Shown: in pieces, positions 34,970 through 44,943 of the stretch | Numbering within the stretch: position 1 is the stretch's first letter | Layout of the letters: every line of letters starts with the position of its first letter | Assembly (NCBI RefSeq): GCF_000235745.1 | Contig: NZ_AGSX01000043.1 | Location: 62,001 to 126,000, forward strand | DNA: 64,000 nt | Direction of reading: 5' to 3' | Origin: Stutzerimonas stutzeri SDM-LAC | GTDB taxonomy: Bacteria > Pseudomonadota > Gammaproteobacteria > Pseudomonadales > Pseudomonadaceae | The notes under the pieces: model-generated | Databases searched by the model: none | Seen by the model: the letters and a program-made list of their open reading frames with translations, nothing else | What the model was told of the DNA's origin: nothing | Program-made: the position numbers and the translations under genes

Positions 34970-36592
34970 TTAAACGCGGAATTGGGCCGTGGCCGCACGC
35001 AGGTGATCGCCCGTGCTGACCAGTTGCTCGCCCAACCGGGCGGTGGCTTCGGCGCCGTTTGCGGTTGCTTGTGCGTCCTGCTGCAACACTTGGGTTTCTT
35101 GTTGGATAGAACTCGACAGGCCGATCTGCTCCTGAGTGAACTGGGCGATGCCGGCGTTGAGTTCGTCGATCTGGTTGACGGTATGCGTGATGGTTTCGAG
35201 CAGCTGAGTGGCCTCGATCGAGCGCTCAATACTCGAGCGGGACTTGTCGCTATTGCTGTTCATGACATTGAGCACGGTATTGGCGCTTGTTTGCAGGCGC
35301 TGAATGATTTGCTGGATCTCGGCGGTTGAGGCGGCTGTTTTCTGCGCCAGGTTGCGCACTTCGTCGGCGACCACCGCAAAACCGCGGCCTTGCTCACCGG
35401 CGCGGGCGGCTTCGATGGCGGCATTGAGTGCGAGCAGGTTGGTCTGTTCGGCGATGCTGCGGATCACCGTGAGGACCGAACCCACCTCTTGCGTTTCCTC
35501 CTCCAGCTGCTCCATGGCCTGAACCGCGCTCATCACGCTGCTGCCCAGATCAGTGATGCCTTTGGACAGGCTGCTCACGTGCTCACGCGCCGTGGTCGCC
35601 TGACGCGCGGCGGAGTTGGCTTCTTCGGAGGCCTGCTGCGAGCGCTGGGCTACTTCTTGAATGCTGCCCGTCATGGTGAGGATGTCGCGCGTGATGGAGT
35701 CGGTGTGGTGCTGCTGCGACTTGGCGTTTTCTTCCGAGCCTTGAGTCAGGTTGTAGAGCTCTTTCGATACCTGACCGAGCGGGCTGGCCGCTTCGACGAT
35801 CTGGCGAATGGTGCGTTGCAGCTTGTCGAGGAAACCGTTGAACAGCTCGATCATCGCGCCGATTTCGTCGTTCGATTGCACATTCACGCGTTGGGTGAGG
35901 TCGCCATCGCCACGGGCAATCGACTGCAGTGATGCGATCACGCCCCGCACGTTGATCATGACGCTGCGAATCACCAGCCAGGCACCAAGGCCTACCACGA
36001 CGATCAGCACCAGGCTGAGAATGATGCCCAGCCGCGTCGTGGTTTCGTTGGCTTCGCGGGTTTCGGCGAGGGTTTGCTGGAAATCGGCGTAGGCACCTGC
36101 ACGGAACTCGCTTGCCAGTTTCTGTGCCTGCGCCAGATCACTGGCCATGCGATCCAGGCTCGGTCGCAGGTCATCGAACGAGGCACTCCCGTCTATCAGC
36201 TTTGCGGAGGCGCCGAGCGCGTTATCGGCGTAGCCCTTGACCGCATTGCGCCAGCTATCGAGTGCCTGTCGGCGTTGCGGTTGGCCGCTGAGCAGCGTCG
36301 TCAGCGCCTGTTGTTGTGCATCTATCTCGCTCAGCACCTCTCGTGCTTCGCCCAGAATGCCCGCTTCGCCCGCCGCCACCGCGTTATTCAACAACCCCGG
36401 TAGACGCGAGAACTGGAAGATCACCGCATCGGCTTTTTCGAGTGTCGGGTAGCTGTGACTTTCCAGCATTTCCAGCCGCGAATCGGTCGCCGATAGCTGC
36501 AGCGAGGTATAGCCGACATAGAGGATCAGCCCGAGCAATGCTACGGCGGGCACCAGCGAAAGCTTGGCGGTCAGTGAGAGGTTCTTGAACAT
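34970..36592 (-). CDS. Methyl-accepting chemotaxis protein
   Basis: A 540-residue chemoreceptor. Membrane helix 1 spans residues 11-31, followed by a helical periplasmic sensor domain of about 155 residues, membrane helix 2 ([20 protein letters not shown]), a HAMP domain ([29 protein letters not shown]) and a long cytoplasmic signalling coil. The kinase-contact tip [38 protein letters not shown] is perfect. There is no C-terminal CheR-tethering pentapeptide. The ligand domain is a four-helix-bundle type. The ATG at 36592 follows TGGAG. It is the first gene of an operon with the porin (19 bases) and the PstS-like gene, which suggests sensing of the same solute. Confidence 0.95.
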   Translation of the reverse strand: MFKNLSLTAKLSLVPAVALLGLILYVGYTSLQLSATDSRLEMLESHSYPTLEKADAVIFQFSRLPGLLNNAVAAGEAGILGEAREVLSEIDAQQQALTTLLSGQPQRRQALDSWRNAVKGYADNALGASAKLIDGSASFDDLRPSLDRMASDLAQAQKLASEFRAGAYADFQQTLAETREANETTTRLGIILSLVLIVVVGLGAWLVIRSVMINVRGVIASLQSIARGDGDLTQRVNVQSNDEIGAMIELFNGFLDKLQRTIRQIVEAASPLGQVSKELYNLTQGSEENAKSQQHHTDSITRDILTMTGSIQEVAQRSQQASEEANSAARQATTAREHVSSLSKGITDLGSSVMSAVQAMEQLEEETQEVGSVLTVIRSIAEQTNLLALNAAIEAARAGEQGRGFAVVADEVRNLAQKTAASTAEIQQIIQRLQTSANTVLNVMNSNSDKSRSSIERSIEATQLLETITHTVNQIDELNAGIAQFTQEQIGLSSSIQQETQVLQQDAQATANGAEATARLGEQLVSTGDHLRAATAQFRV

Positions 36593-36744
36593 GCATGGCT
36601 CCACATCGGCTGCGAAAACTACGAAATGACGCGTGATAGCTATGAGCCATCTATAGGAGCATAGTGTGACTAGATTTGCTCGTCTGGTCACGATATCGGT
36701 TGCCGCACGCCGAACTTGAGCGCCGCTGGGCGGATTCGGAAGAT

Positions 36745-36769
36745 AAAAAAACCGCCCCGTAGGGCGGTT
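36745..36769 (-). terminator. Terminator after glcB
   Basis: On the minus strand AACCGCCC (36769-36762) pairs with GGGCGGTT (36757-36750) around four bases and runs into T residues (A run at 36745-36751). It starts about 20 bases after the glcB stop. Confidence 0.88.
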
Positions 36770-36789
36770 CGTTTGCAGCTGGGCGAGTC

Positions 36790-38970
36790 TTACAGACCGT
36801 TCTTGGCCTTGAACTCGCGACGGCGGCGGTGCAGGACCGGCTCGGTGTAACCGTTGGGCTGCTTGGTGCCTTCGAGGACCAGCTCCAGGGCAGCCTGGAA
36901 GGCCACGCTGTTGTCGAAGTCCGGCGCCATCGGGCGGTACAGCGGGTCGCCCTGGTTCTGACGGTCAACCACCGGCGCCATGCGCTTGAGGCTCTCGACC
37001 ACCTGATCCTTGGTCACCACGCCGTGGCGCATCCAGTTGGCCACGTGCTGGCTGGAGATACGCAGGGTGGCGCGGTCCTCCATCAACGCGATGTCGTTGA
37101 TGTCCGGCACCTTGGAGCAGCCGACGCCCTGTTCGACCCAGCGAACCATGTAGCCGAGGATGCCCTGCGAGTTGTTGTCCAGCTCGTTGCGCTTCTCTTC
37201 CTCGCTCCAGTTGATGTCTGGCGCCAGCGGGATGGTAAGGATGTCGTCGATGGATGCCTTCTCGCGCTTGGCCAGTTCGACCTGTCGCGCCTGCACGTCG
37301 ACCTTGTGGTAGTGCATGGCGTGCAGCGTGGCGGCGGTCGGCGAGGGGACCCAGGCGGTATTGGCGCCGGCCATGGGGTGGCCGACCTTCTGCTCGAGCA
37401 TGGCGGCCATCAGGTCAGGCATGGCCCACATGCCCTTGCCGATCTGCGCCTTGCCCTGCAGGCCACAGGCCAGGCCCACGTCGACGTTGTTGTTCTCGTA
37501 GGAGGCGATCCACTTCTCGGCTTTCATGGCTGCCTTGCGGACAACCGGGCCGGCCTCCATGGAGGTGTGGATCTCGTCACCGGTGCGGTCGAGGAAGCCG
37601 GTATTGATGAAAACCACGCGCTCGCGCGCTTCCTTGATGCAGGCCTTGAGGTTGACCGTGGTGCGGCGCTCCTCGTCCATGATGCCGACCTTGAGGGTGT
37701 TACGCGGCAAGCCGAGAACATCCTCGACGCGACCGAACAGCTCGGTGGCGAAGGCGACTTCTTCCGGGCCGTGCATCTTCGGCTTGACGATGTAGACCGA
37801 GCCGGTGCGAGTGTTCTTGCGCGTGGTGTTGCCCTTGAGGTTGTGCATGGCGGCGAGGCTGGTGAACAGCCCGTCCATGATGCCTTCGGGCACTTCGTTG
37901 CCGTCCTTGTCGAGGATGGCGTCGTTGGTCATCAGGTGGCCGACGTTGCGGATAAACAGCAGGGAGCGACCATGCAGGGTCAGGTCGCCGTTGCCATCGG
38001 CCTTGGTGTAGACGCGGTCCGGGTTCATCGCGCGGGTGATGCGCTTGCCGCCCTTGTCCAGCTCCTCGACCAGATCGCCCTTCATCAGGCCGAGCCAGTT
38101 GCGGTAGACGATAGTCTTGTCGTCGGCGTCGACGGCGGCGATGGAATCCTCGCAGTCCATGATGGTGGTCAGTGCCGATTCCATCAGGATGTCTTTTACG
38201 CCGGCGGCGTCGGTCTGGCCGATGGGGCTGGCCGGGTCGATCTGGATTTCGAAATGGATACCGTTGTGCTTGAGCAGCACCGCGATCGGTGCGTTGGCGT
38301 CGCCCTGGAAGCCGCGCAGCTGCGCTGGGTTCTGCAGGCCAGTGGTGCTGCCGTCCTTCAGCGAGACGACCAGCTTGCCGGACTCGATGCGGTAGCCAGT
38401 GGTGTCAGCATGCGAGCCGGTTTCCAGTGGTGCGGCTTCGTCAAGGAAGGCGCGGGCATAGGCAATGACCTTGTTGCCGCGCACTTCGTTGTAGCCGGGG
38501 CCTTTGCTGGCGCCGCCTTCTTCGGAGATCGCGTCGGTGCCGTAGAGCGCGTCATACAGCGAGCCCCAGCGGGCGTTGGCGGCGTTCAGGGCGAAGCGCG
38601 CGTTCATGATCGGCACCACCAGCTGCGGGCCTGCCATGCTGGCGATTTCTTCGTCGACGTTCTGAGTGGTGGCCTGGAAGTCCTCGGCTTCCGGCAGCAG
38701 GTAGCCGATTTCCTGCAGGAAGCGTTTGTAGGCCGCTGCATCGTGTGCCTGACCAGCACGGGCCTGATGCCAGGCGTCGATCTGCGCTTGCAGGTCGTCC
38801 CGCTTGGCCAGCAGCGCGCGGTTCTTCGGCGCCAGGTCGTGGATGACGCTGGAAGCGCCGGCCCAGAAGGCATCGGCATCGACGCCGGTACCAGGAATCG
38901 CTTCGTTGTTCACGAAGTCGTACAGGACTTTGGCGACCTGCAGGCCACCGACTTGAACGCGCTCAGTCAT
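36790..38970 (-). CDS. glcB: Malate synthase G
   Basis: Condenses glyoxylate with acetyl-CoA to give malate in the glyoxylate shunt, needed for growth on acetate and other two-carbon compounds. The 726-residue length is that of the monomeric G isoform, far longer than malate synthase [19 protein letters not shown] holds Mg ligands and catalytic acids, and [11 protein letters not shown] and [17 protein letters not shown] are G-type motifs. The ATG at 38970 follows GAGGCGAGTA. It is a single gene; the ActP-like uptake gene 12 kb away serves related metabolism. Confidence 0.97.
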   Translation of the reverse strand: MTERVQVGGLQVAKVLYDFVNNEAIPGTGVDADAFWAGASSVIHDLAPKNRALLAKRDDLQAQIDAWHQARAGQAHDAAAYKRFLQEIGYLLPEAEDFQATTQNVDEEIASMAGPQLVVPIMNARFALNAANARWGSLYDALYGTDAISEEGGASKGPGYNEVRGNKVIAYARAFLDEAAPLETGSHADTTGYRIESGKLVVSLKDGSTTGLQNPAQLRGFQGDANAPIAVLLKHNGIHFEIQIDPASPIGQTDAAGVKDILMESALTTIMDCEDSIAAVDADDKTIVYRNWLGLMKGDLVEELDKGGKRITRAMNPDRVYTKADGNGDLTLHGRSLLFIRNVGHLMTNDAILDKDGNEVPEGIMDGLFTSLAAMHNLKGNTTRKNTRTGSVYIVKPKMHGPEEVAFATELFGRVEDVLGLPRNTLKVGIMDEERRTTVNLKACIKEARERVVFINTGFLDRTGDEIHTSMEAGPVVRKAAMKAEKWIASYENNNVDVGLACGLQGKAQIGKGMWAMPDLMAAMLEQKVGHPMAGANTAWVPSPTAATLHAMHYHKVDVQARQVELAKREKASIDDILTIPLAPDINWSEEEKRNELDNNSQGILGYMVRWVEQGVGCSKVPDINDIALMEDRATLRISSQHVANWMRHGVVTKDQVVESLKRMAPVVDRQNQGDPLYRPMAPDFDNSVAFQAALELVLEGTKQPNGYTEPVLHRRRREFKAKNGL

Positions 38971-39264
38971 TACTCGCCTCACTTGGTTCTTCTTCAAATC
39001 CGTCGGACTGTTCTTCTTGTAGTCCGGGTCGACGGATACTACATGAAGCCGTTCGGAAAATCAGTCCGCCGAATGGGCGCCTCTAGAGCGCCGCGGGGCG
39101 GGGGTTGATGCCGTATCGTCGGCCTTTTCGGCGTGCTTTGGCCCGGCGCGCACGGTGGTTTGTTCTATACCTATGGAGCCGGACGCTGCGGATGTGGTCC
39201 ATAGCGTTCACGGTCCGCACGGCCCGTATCCGGCGCCGTCTACCCCCACGTCAAGGAGTCACAG

Positions 39265-39783
39265 ATGGATCATCTCGTTCTAACCGTCATTGCAGAGGAT
39301 CAGCCGGGGCTGGTCGAGCGAGTGGCCAAATGTGTCGCCGAACACGGCGGCAACTGGCTGGAGAGTCGCATGTCACGTATGGCTGGACAGTTCGCCGGCA
39401 TTCTTCGTGTCGCAGTGCCCGCCCACGCGCATTCCGGCCTGATCGAGGCATTGCAGCAACTGGAGCAGCAGGGCATTCGTGTGCTGGTTGCGCACAGCGG
39501 CGCCGAACCCGAGCGCCGTTGGCAGATGATTCAGCTTCAGCTGGTGGGCAACGACCGCGCCGGGATCGTCCGTGACATCACCCAGCTGCTAGCCCGGCAC
39601 GGTGTGAACCTGGAAAGCCTGGACACCGACGTGATGCCCGCGCCGATGACCAACGAATTGCTATTCCGGGCCGATGCACGGCTGGCGGTACCCACCGAGC
39701 TGTCGCTCGATCAGCTGCAGCAGCATCTGGAAACCCTGGCCGACGACCTGATGGTCGAGCTTGTGCTGCAGCCGGTGGACTGA
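39265..39783 (+). CDS. gcvR: GcvR-like ACT-domain regulator of glycine cleavage
   Basis: A 172-residue protein of two ACT domains: LVLTVIAEDQPGLVERVAKCVAEHG (residues 4-28 onward) and IQLQLVGNDRAGIVRDITQLLARHGVN (about 92-118). E. coli GcvR binds GcvA and blocks its activation of the glycine cleavage operon when glycine is low. The RBS CAAGGAGTCACAG lies just before the ATG at 39265. It is divergent from glcB over 294 bases that hold only promoter sequence. A GcvA-like LysR gene lies 35 kb away in this window; their partnership is not implied. Confidence 0.85.
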   Translation: MDHLVLTVIAEDQPGLVERVAKCVAEHGGNWLESRMSRMAGQFAGILRVAVPAHAHSGLIEALQQLEQQGIRVLVAHSGAEPERRWQMIQLQLVGNDRAGIVRDITQLLARHGVNLESLDTDVMPAPMTNELLFRADARLAVPTELSLDQLQQHLETLADDLMVELVLQPVD

Positions 39784-39800
39784 GCGGCAGGCACCCAGCC

Positions 39801-39932
39801 TGTGAGAGCGGTCTTGACCGCGAAGCTTCCAATCCGCCAGCGGAGGCAGGGGGCCGCTGGACAGCACCTGAAACCAGACGACCGCATTCCGGGCCACCGC
39901 GGCGCGTCATTCGCGGTCGAGACCGCTCCCAC
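39801..39932. repeat. Inverted pair of pseudomonad REP elements
   Basis: The left copy (39801-39824) reads TGTGAGAGCGGTCTTGACCG and continues CGAA. The right copy (39909-39932) is its inverted near-match with the core GGTCGAGACCGCTCCCACA. The GGGAGCGGTCTCGACCGCGAA core is a familiar REP unit in Pseudomonas. The pair lies in the space between gcvR and the converging rarD. Confidence 0.8.
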
Positions 39933-40037
39933 AAAGTGAGGGCTATGCATTTACCGTGGAATGTCCCGCTCCAAAGGACATTCTTAAGCTTCAAAGCGAG
40001 GCGTTTAAAGACCTCGGGACTGATGCCGCCCGTTGCC

Positions 40038-40925
40038 TCAACCCGCCTTACGCATCAGTCGCCAGGCATCGTAGCTGTACACGGCAAGCCCGGCCCAGAT
40101 GCAGATGAATGCCAGCTGGCGGTCCGAGGGGAAGGGCTCGTTGAAGACCCAGACCGCGAGAATCAACACCAGCGTCGGCGTTATGTATTGCAGAAACCCC
40201 AGCGTCGAGTACGGCAGATGCCGTGCTGCAGCGTTGAAGCACAGCAGTGGCAACAGGGTCACCGGCCCCGCGGCCACCAGCCAAAGGGCCTGTGGTTCGG
40301 TCCAGAGCGACCACTCGGTGCTCGGGCCGGTGCCAAAGAAAAACAGCCAGCCAAGCGCAATGGGTAGCAGCAGCCAGGTTTCCACTACCAAGCCTGGCAG
40401 GGCGGCGACCGGTGCCTGCTTGCGCAACAGGCCATAGCTGCCAAAGCTCAACGCCAGCGCAATCGACACCCAGGGAAAATCGCCGAGCGTGGCCAATTGC
40501 AGTAGAACGCCGACCGCGGCCATCGCCACGGCAACCCATTGCAACGGCCGCAGCCGTTCACGCAACACGATCAGCCCCAGCAGCACGTTGACCAGTGGGT
40601 TGATGTAGTAGCCCAGGCTCGCTTCGACCATGTGACCGTTATTCACCGCCCAGACGTAGATCAGCCAGTTGCTGGCGATCAGCACGCTGGAAATCATCAG
40701 CACGCCGATTCGTCGCGGATGGGCCAGCAACTCCTGCCACCAGCCGGGGTGCCGCCAGAGGCTCAGCACCAGCGTGCCGAACAGGGCCGACCAAATGGCG
40801 CGCTGAGTGACGATTTCCAGCGCCGCGTACTGTTCGATGGATTTGAAGTAGAGCGGAAACAGGCCCCAGATGGAAAAGGTCAACAGACCCAGCAGGTAAC
40901 CCTTGCGCAAATCGACGGTGTCCAT
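40038..40925 (-). CDS. rarD: RarD-type EamA transporter
   Basis: A 295-residue inner-membrane protein with about ten hydrophobic segments in two EamA repeats. The RarD signature is the start KGYLLGLLTFSIWGLFPLYFK plus EIVTQRAIWSALF and GYYINPLVNVLLGLIVLRERL. Substrates of RarD proteins are not established (chloramphenicol-resistance permease-like). The ATG at 40925 follows AGGACGTCC. The gene stands alone on the minus strand, divergent from the SDR-trehalase pair. Confidence 0.93.
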   Translation of the reverse strand: MDTVDLRKGYLLGLLTFSIWGLFPLYFKSIEQYAALEIVTQRAIWSALFGTLVLSLWRHPGWWQELLAHPRRIGVLMISSVLIASNWLIYVWAVNNGHMVEASLGYYINPLVNVLLGLIVLRERLRPLQWVAVAMAAVGVLLQLATLGDFPWVSIALALSFGSYGLLRKQAPVAALPGLVVETWLLLPIALGWLFFFGTGPSTEWSLWTEPQALWLVAAGPVTLLPLLCFNAAARHLPYSTLGFLQYITPTLVLILAVWVFNEPFPSDRQLAFICIWAGLAVYSYDAWRLMRKAG

Positions 40926-41125
40926 GGACGTCCTGAAAACGGGGGCGGTAGAGAGCCGGCCATTTTGCGCTCGGCGATCCGCTTTGTCTGCCGTTGAGCC
41001 TGTATTGGAGCGATGCCCGAAGCATTCGCAAACAGGCTTCGTTGAACGCGTCTGGTCACTGCCCGTCTCACCTTGGGAGGACTCAGCGGTCGCCACTGCG
41101 GCCCGACAGCCACACGAGGTGTTCG

Positions 41126-41893
41126 ATGAAACTGCAGAACAAGGTCGCCCTGGTTACCGGCAGCTCCCAGGGCATCGGCCGCGGCATCGCCATACGCCTG
41201 GCCCAGGAGGGTGCCGATCTGGTGATCAATGGGCGACGTGATGACGAGCAGGCGCGTGAAACACTCGAGCAGGTGCGCGGCCTGGGGCATCGCGTCTGCT
41301 TCATCGCCGCGGATGTGGCGGAACCCGCCAATTGCTATCGGCTGGTCGAGCAGGCCGTCGAGCAAATGGGCCGGCTGGACATTCTGGTCAATAACGCCGG
41401 CGTGCAAAGGCACGACGCCTTCCTCGATGTGAGCGAGGCGGATTACAACCAGGTGCTGAACGTCAATCTGCGCGGCCCGTTCTTCCTGTCTCAGGCCTTT
41501 GCCCGTCACCTGTGCGACACCGGGCGAGGCGGGCGAATCATCAACAACAGCTCGGTTCACGAAGAGCTGCCCTTTCCAAACTTCAGTGCCTACTGCGCCA
41601 GCAAGGGCGGCCTCAAGATGCTGACGCGCAACCTGGCGATCGAACTGGCGCCGCTGGGGATCACGGTCAACAACGTTGCACCGGGAGCGATCGAGACGCC
41701 CATCAATCAGACCCTGATGAACCAACCGGAGAAGCTTGCCGGGCTGCTTCAGAACATACCGGCCAAACGCCTGGGGCAGCCGCACGATGTGGCGGGCGCG
41801 GTGGCCTTTCTCGCCTCGGACGATGCCGACTACGTCACCGGCACTACACTGGTGATAGATGGTGGACTGCTATGGAATTACAGCGAGCAATGA
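41126..41893 (+). CDS. Short-chain dehydrogenase, glucose 1-dehydrogenase-like
   Basis: A 255-residue SDR enzyme. The cofactor motif is TGSSQGIGRGIA (residues 11-22), NNAG follows at about 89, and the catalytic triad is Ser (NNSSVHEE), Tyr and Lys (SAYCASKGG, the YxxxK motif). The C-terminus VTGTTLVIDGGLLWNY is typical of glucose 1-dehydrogenases of the Bacillus type. It oxidises beta-glucose to gluconolactone with NAD(P). The gene overlaps the trehalase start by four bases (ATGA), so the two are coupled: trehalase yields glucose, which this enzyme could oxidise. Confidence 0.88.
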   Translation: MKLQNKVALVTGSSQGIGRGIAIRLAQEGADLVINGRRDDEQARETLEQVRGLGHRVCFIAADVAEPANCYRLVEQAVEQMGRLDILVNNAGVQRHDAFLDVSEADYNQVLNVNLRGPFFLSQAFARHLCDTGRGGRIINNSSVHEELPFPNFSAYCASKGGLKMLTRNLAIELAPLGITVNNVAPGAIETPINQTLMNQPEKLAGLLQNIPAKRLGQPHDVAGAVAFLASDDADYVTGTTLVIDGGLLWNYSEQ

Positions 41894-43488
41894 CCGATAC
41901 CTCTTCGAGCGCTTTCGATTACGACACCCGCGCGGTTTCGGCCGCAGACACCCTGAGTCCGGCGGACCGTTACCAGGAGCTGTTCGTTGCTGTGCAGATG
42001 CAACGTGTGTTTGCCGACAGCAAGACCTTCGTCGACTGCGCCCCGCGGCAGCATCCTGAACGCATCCTCGAAGCCTACCGGGCGCAGAACGGCCAGCCGG
42101 GTTTCGATCTGCGCGGCTTTGTGCTGGAGCATTTCGAGGTCTATCAGCGGCGACCGACCGAGTTTGTCTCCGACCCCGACAATACCCTGATTGAGCACAT
42201 CGACCGACTCTGGCCCGTGCTGACCCGTCACCCGCGCCAGCACCCGGAATTTTCCTCGCTGCTGCCGCTGCCCCACGACTATGTAGTGCCGGGCGGTCGT
42301 TTTACCGAGCTGTATTACTGGGATTCCTACTTCACCATGCTCGGCCTGGATGAGAGCGGGCATTGCGAGTTGCTGCGGGCCATGGCCGACAATTTCGCCT
42401 ACCTGATCGACACCTACGGCCATGTGCCCAACGGCAACCGCTCCTACTATCTAAGCCGCTCGCAGCCGCCAGTGTTCGCGTTGATGACCGACCTCTTCGA
42501 GGAGACCGGAGTGCATCCGGCCAGCGCTTACCTGCCGCAGCTGCGCAAGGAACATGCGTTCTGGACCGACGGCGACGATCAGCTGCGGCCCGGCGAAGTG
42601 CATCGACGCTGCGTCTGTCTGGCCGATGGCAGTGTGCTGAATCGTTATTGGGATGAGCGCGACACGCCACGCGAGGAGTCTTATCTCGAAGACGTCGAAA
42701 CGGCGCGCTCATCCAGCCGGCCCGCACATGAGGTTTATCGCGACCTGCGCGCCGGTGCCGAGTCCGGCTGGGATTTCAGTTCGCGTTGGCTGGCGGATCC
42801 TCAGCGGCTGTCGAGCATTCGCACCACACAGATCATCCCGGTGGACCTGAACAGCTTTCTCTACAACCTCGAGCGGCAGATCGCCCGTCTCAGTCACGCC
42901 AAGGGCCAGCATGATTGCGCCGAGGCGTTCGATCGGCGCGCCGAAAAACGTCTGGCTGCGATCGATCATTACTTGTGGAGCGAGCAGCACGGTGCCTATT
43001 TCGACTACGACTGGTGCCTGGCGCAGCCGCGGGACAATCTCACCGCCGCGACCCTGACGCCGCTGTTCATCAGGCATGCCAGCGCCGAGCAGGCAGCCCG
43101 GGTGGCTGAAGTTGTCCGTGAACGGTTGCTGGCCCCCGGCGGATTGTCCACCACCGAAGCCAGCGGCACGGGTGAACAGTGGGACCGTCCGAACGGCTGG
43201 GCGCCGCTGCAATGGATGGGCATCCGTGGACTGCAACACTACGGCCACGATGCACTGGCGCTACAGATCGAAGAGCGCTGGCTGAAGATCGTTTCTTTGC
43301 TGTTTGAAAGCGAGAGCAAGCTGGTAGAGAAGTATGTGCTGCGACCCTGCACCGAGCATGCTGGCGGGGGTGAGTACCCGTTGCAGGATGGCTTCGGCTG
43401 GACCAACGGCGTGACCCGCAAACTGATGCAGGCAGACCCGACTCATGAAGCTCACCGTTGCCGCGCCGGCCACTGCCGGGTGGAGTGA
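41890..43488 (+). CDS. treF: Trehalase, TreF-like (cytoplasmic)
   Basis: Splits trehalose into two glucose units. The 532-residue protein has both family signatures: PGGRFTELYYWDSY (residues 134-147) and QWDRPNGWAPLQW near residue 430. Between them RAGAESGWDFSSRW is the conserved active-site stretch, and the C-terminal GGGGEY...QDGFGWTNGV is typical. No signal peptide is present, so it is cytoplasmic, unlike TreA. I chose the ATG at 41890 because it overlaps the SDR stop as ATGA; the open frame extends far upstream inside the SDR gene. The tail after GFGWTNGV is normal. Confidence 0.93.
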   Translation: MTDTSSSAFDYDTRAVSAADTLSPADRYQELFVAVQMQRVFADSKTFVDCAPRQHPERILEAYRAQNGQPGFDLRGFVLEHFEVYQRRPTEFVSDPDNTLIEHIDRLWPVLTRHPRQHPEFSSLLPLPHDYVVPGGRFTELYYWDSYFTMLGLDESGHCELLRAMADNFAYLIDTYGHVPNGNRSYYLSRSQPPVFALMTDLFEETGVHPASAYLPQLRKEHAFWTDGDDQLRPGEVHRRCVCLADGSVLNRYWDERDTPREESYLEDVETARSSSRPAHEVYRDLRAGAESGWDFSSRWLADPQRLSSIRTTQIIPVDLNSFLYNLERQIARLSHAKGQHDCAEAFDRRAEKRLAAIDHYLWSEQHGAYFDYDWCLAQPRDNLTAATLTPLFIRHASAEQAARVAEVVRERLLAPGGLSTTEASGTGEQWDRPNGWAPLQWMGIRGLQHYGHDALALQIEERWLKIVSLLFESESKLVEKYVLRPCTEHAGGGEYPLQDGFGWTNGVTRKLMQADPTHEAHRCRAGHCRVE

Positions 43489-43532
43489 GCAGGGCGGACA
43501 GCCGCGACTGTGGCGGCTCGGCAGCCCTGCCA

Positions 43533-43598
43533 TTTGCGAGCGAGCGTTCCTACTCAACGAGATAGGATGCCTTTTGTAGGAGCGAGCTTGCTCGCGAA
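43533..43598. repeat. Inverted pair of REP elements after treF
   Basis: TTTGCGAGCGAGCGTTCCTAC (43533-43553) lies upstream of, and inverted to, GTAGGAGCGAGCTTGCTCGCG (43576-43596, ending CGAA overall at 43598). The core GTAGGAGCGAGCTTGCTCGC is a very common pseudomonad REP. A third, more degenerate unit may follow near 43634. Confidence 0.82.
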
Positions 43599-43669
43599 GC
43601 GTTGGGAGATACCGGCGGCTAACTGACCCGCTTGCAAGAGCGCGCCTGCCAGCAGCGAGCTCTGGCGAT

Positions 43670-44170
43670 CTACCGCCGATACGGGCTCGGCAGCGCGCCG
43701 TTCAGATCAAACGTGCCCTTCTCCACGAACCGCTGCGTGCCGAACGTCCTGCCGCCCGCCAGCTTGCCTCGCAGCACATAGGGCACTTCATCCATGCCGA
43801 TATGCTCAGCCAGGCCCAGCGCTTGCCGCGCGGCAGAGAATGCCGAGATGGTCATCGGCACGCTCAATACGGTCTCGCCGAAACGTGGGATGGTGCCGCT
43901 TGCGTCACTGACGCCGCTGGCCAGGTTGCGCCCGTTGATTTCCAGCTCCAGCGCTATGCCGTCGTAATCCAGTGGCCGATCGTTGGGGTTCTGCACCCGC
44001 AGTTTCACCGCCATGCGCAGCTCCAGTCCCTCGCCGGGCAGGGCCTGGATGCCGGCGACCTGCACGTTGAGTGGGTCGCGCTGAGAGAAGGCCGCGCAGG
44101 CGCCAAGCGTGAGCGTCAGCATGAACATCGTGAGCAGGCGAACAACGGATACGGCTGAGCGTTGGGACAT
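43670..44170 (-). CDS. LEA type 2 (water-stress) family lipoprotein
   Basis: A 166-residue protein. MSQRSAVSVVRLLTMFMLTL with lipobox GAC (LTLGACAAF) makes it a lipoprotein. The mature part has a WHy/LEA_2-type beta-sandwich pattern: KLRVQNPNDRPLDYDGIALELEINGR, then VSDASGTIPRFGETVLSVPMTIS. This family is known as the water stress and hypersensitive-response domain in plants and as a bacterial periplasmic lipoprotein. It is the last gene of an operon after the slipin and NfeD genes (8-base gap). Role unknown; osmotic or membrane stress is inference. Confidence 0.85.
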   Translation of the reverse strand: MSQRSAVSVVRLLTMFMLTLTLGACAAFSQRDPLNVQVAGIQALPGEGLELRMAVKLRVQNPNDRPLDYDGIALELEINGRNLASGVSDASGTIPRFGETVLSVPMTISAFSAARQALGLAEHIGMDEVPYVLRGKLAGGRTFGTQRFVEKGTFDLNGALPSPYRR

Positions 44171-44178
44171 AAGTGCGG

Positions 44179-44940
44179 TTACTCGGATTTCTTGGAGAGG
44201 TTGCCCATGCCTTGCAGCAGCTCCATGGGCAGCGGGAAGACGATGGTCGAGTTCTTGTCGCCAGCGATGTTGCTCAGCGTCTGCATGTAGCGCAGTTGCA
44301 TGGCGCCGGGTTGGCGGCCGAGCATTTCGGCGGCCTGCATCAGTTTCTCTGATGCTTGCAGCTCGCCTTCTGCATGAATGACCTTGGCGCGCCGCTCGCG
44401 TTCCGCCTCGGCCTGCCGGGCAATGGCGCGGATCATCGATTCGTCGAGGTCCACATGCTTGATTTCGACGTTGGCGACCTTGATCCCCCAGGCATCGGTC
44501 TGCGCGTCGAGCACCTGCTGGATGTCGTTGTTGAGCTGCTCACGCTCGGCCAGCATGTCGTCCAGATCATGCTTGCCCAGCACTGCGCGCAACGTAGTCT
44601 GCGCCAACTGGCTGGTAGCCGAGTGGTAATCCTCGACCTGAATGATCGCTTTTTCGGCATCCAGCACGCGGTAATACACCACCGCGTTGACCTTCACCGA
44701 GACGTTGTCGCGCGAGATTACGTCCTGGGTCGGTACGTCCAGCACCAGGGTGCGCAGATCGACCCGGACCATTTGTTGAATACCAGGAATGATCATGATC
44801 AGTCCCGGCCCTTTCACCTTCCAGAAGCGGCCCAGCTGAAACACCACGCCACGCTCGTATTCGCGCAGGATGCGGAAGGTGGATGCCAACAGTGCGATCA
44901 CCAGCACCGCAACGGCGATAAAACTCATTTCAAGCCCCAT
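44179..44940 (-). CDS. Slipin, stomatin/SPFH-family membrane protein
   Basis: A 253-residue inner-membrane protein with one N-terminal hydrophobic helix ([15 protein letters not shown]), then the SPFH domain ([62 protein letters not shown]) and a C-terminal coiled coil ([24 protein letters not shown]) that drives oligomers. Slipins pair with NfeD-type membrane proteases and organise membrane domains. It begins 3 bases after the NfeD gene, which fits that partnership. Confidence 0.94.
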   Translation of the reverse strand: MGLEMSFIAVAVLVIALLASTFRILREYERGVVFQLGRFWKVKGPGLIMIIPGIQQMVRVDLRTLVLDVPTQDVISRDNVSVKVNAVVYYRVLDAEKAIIQVEDYHSATSQLAQTTLRAVLGKHDLDDMLAEREQLNNDIQQVLDAQTDAWGIKVANVEIKHVDLDESMIRAIARQAEAERERRAKVIHAEGELQASEKLMQAAEMLGRQPGAMQLRYMQTLSNIAGDKNSTIVFPLPMELLQGMGNLSKKSE

Positions 44941-44943
44941 GTT

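Noticed and set aside
34951-35229. A longer start for the porin gene
   Set aside because: The extra 93 residues fall inside the chemoreceptor gene, while the ATG at 34950 has both a ribosome site and a signal peptide.
36829-39108. A 759-codon open frame on the plus strand
   Set aside because: It is antisense to glcB, reads as low-complexity His/Val/Asp-rich protein without any known motif, and arises from high GC codon use on the real gene.
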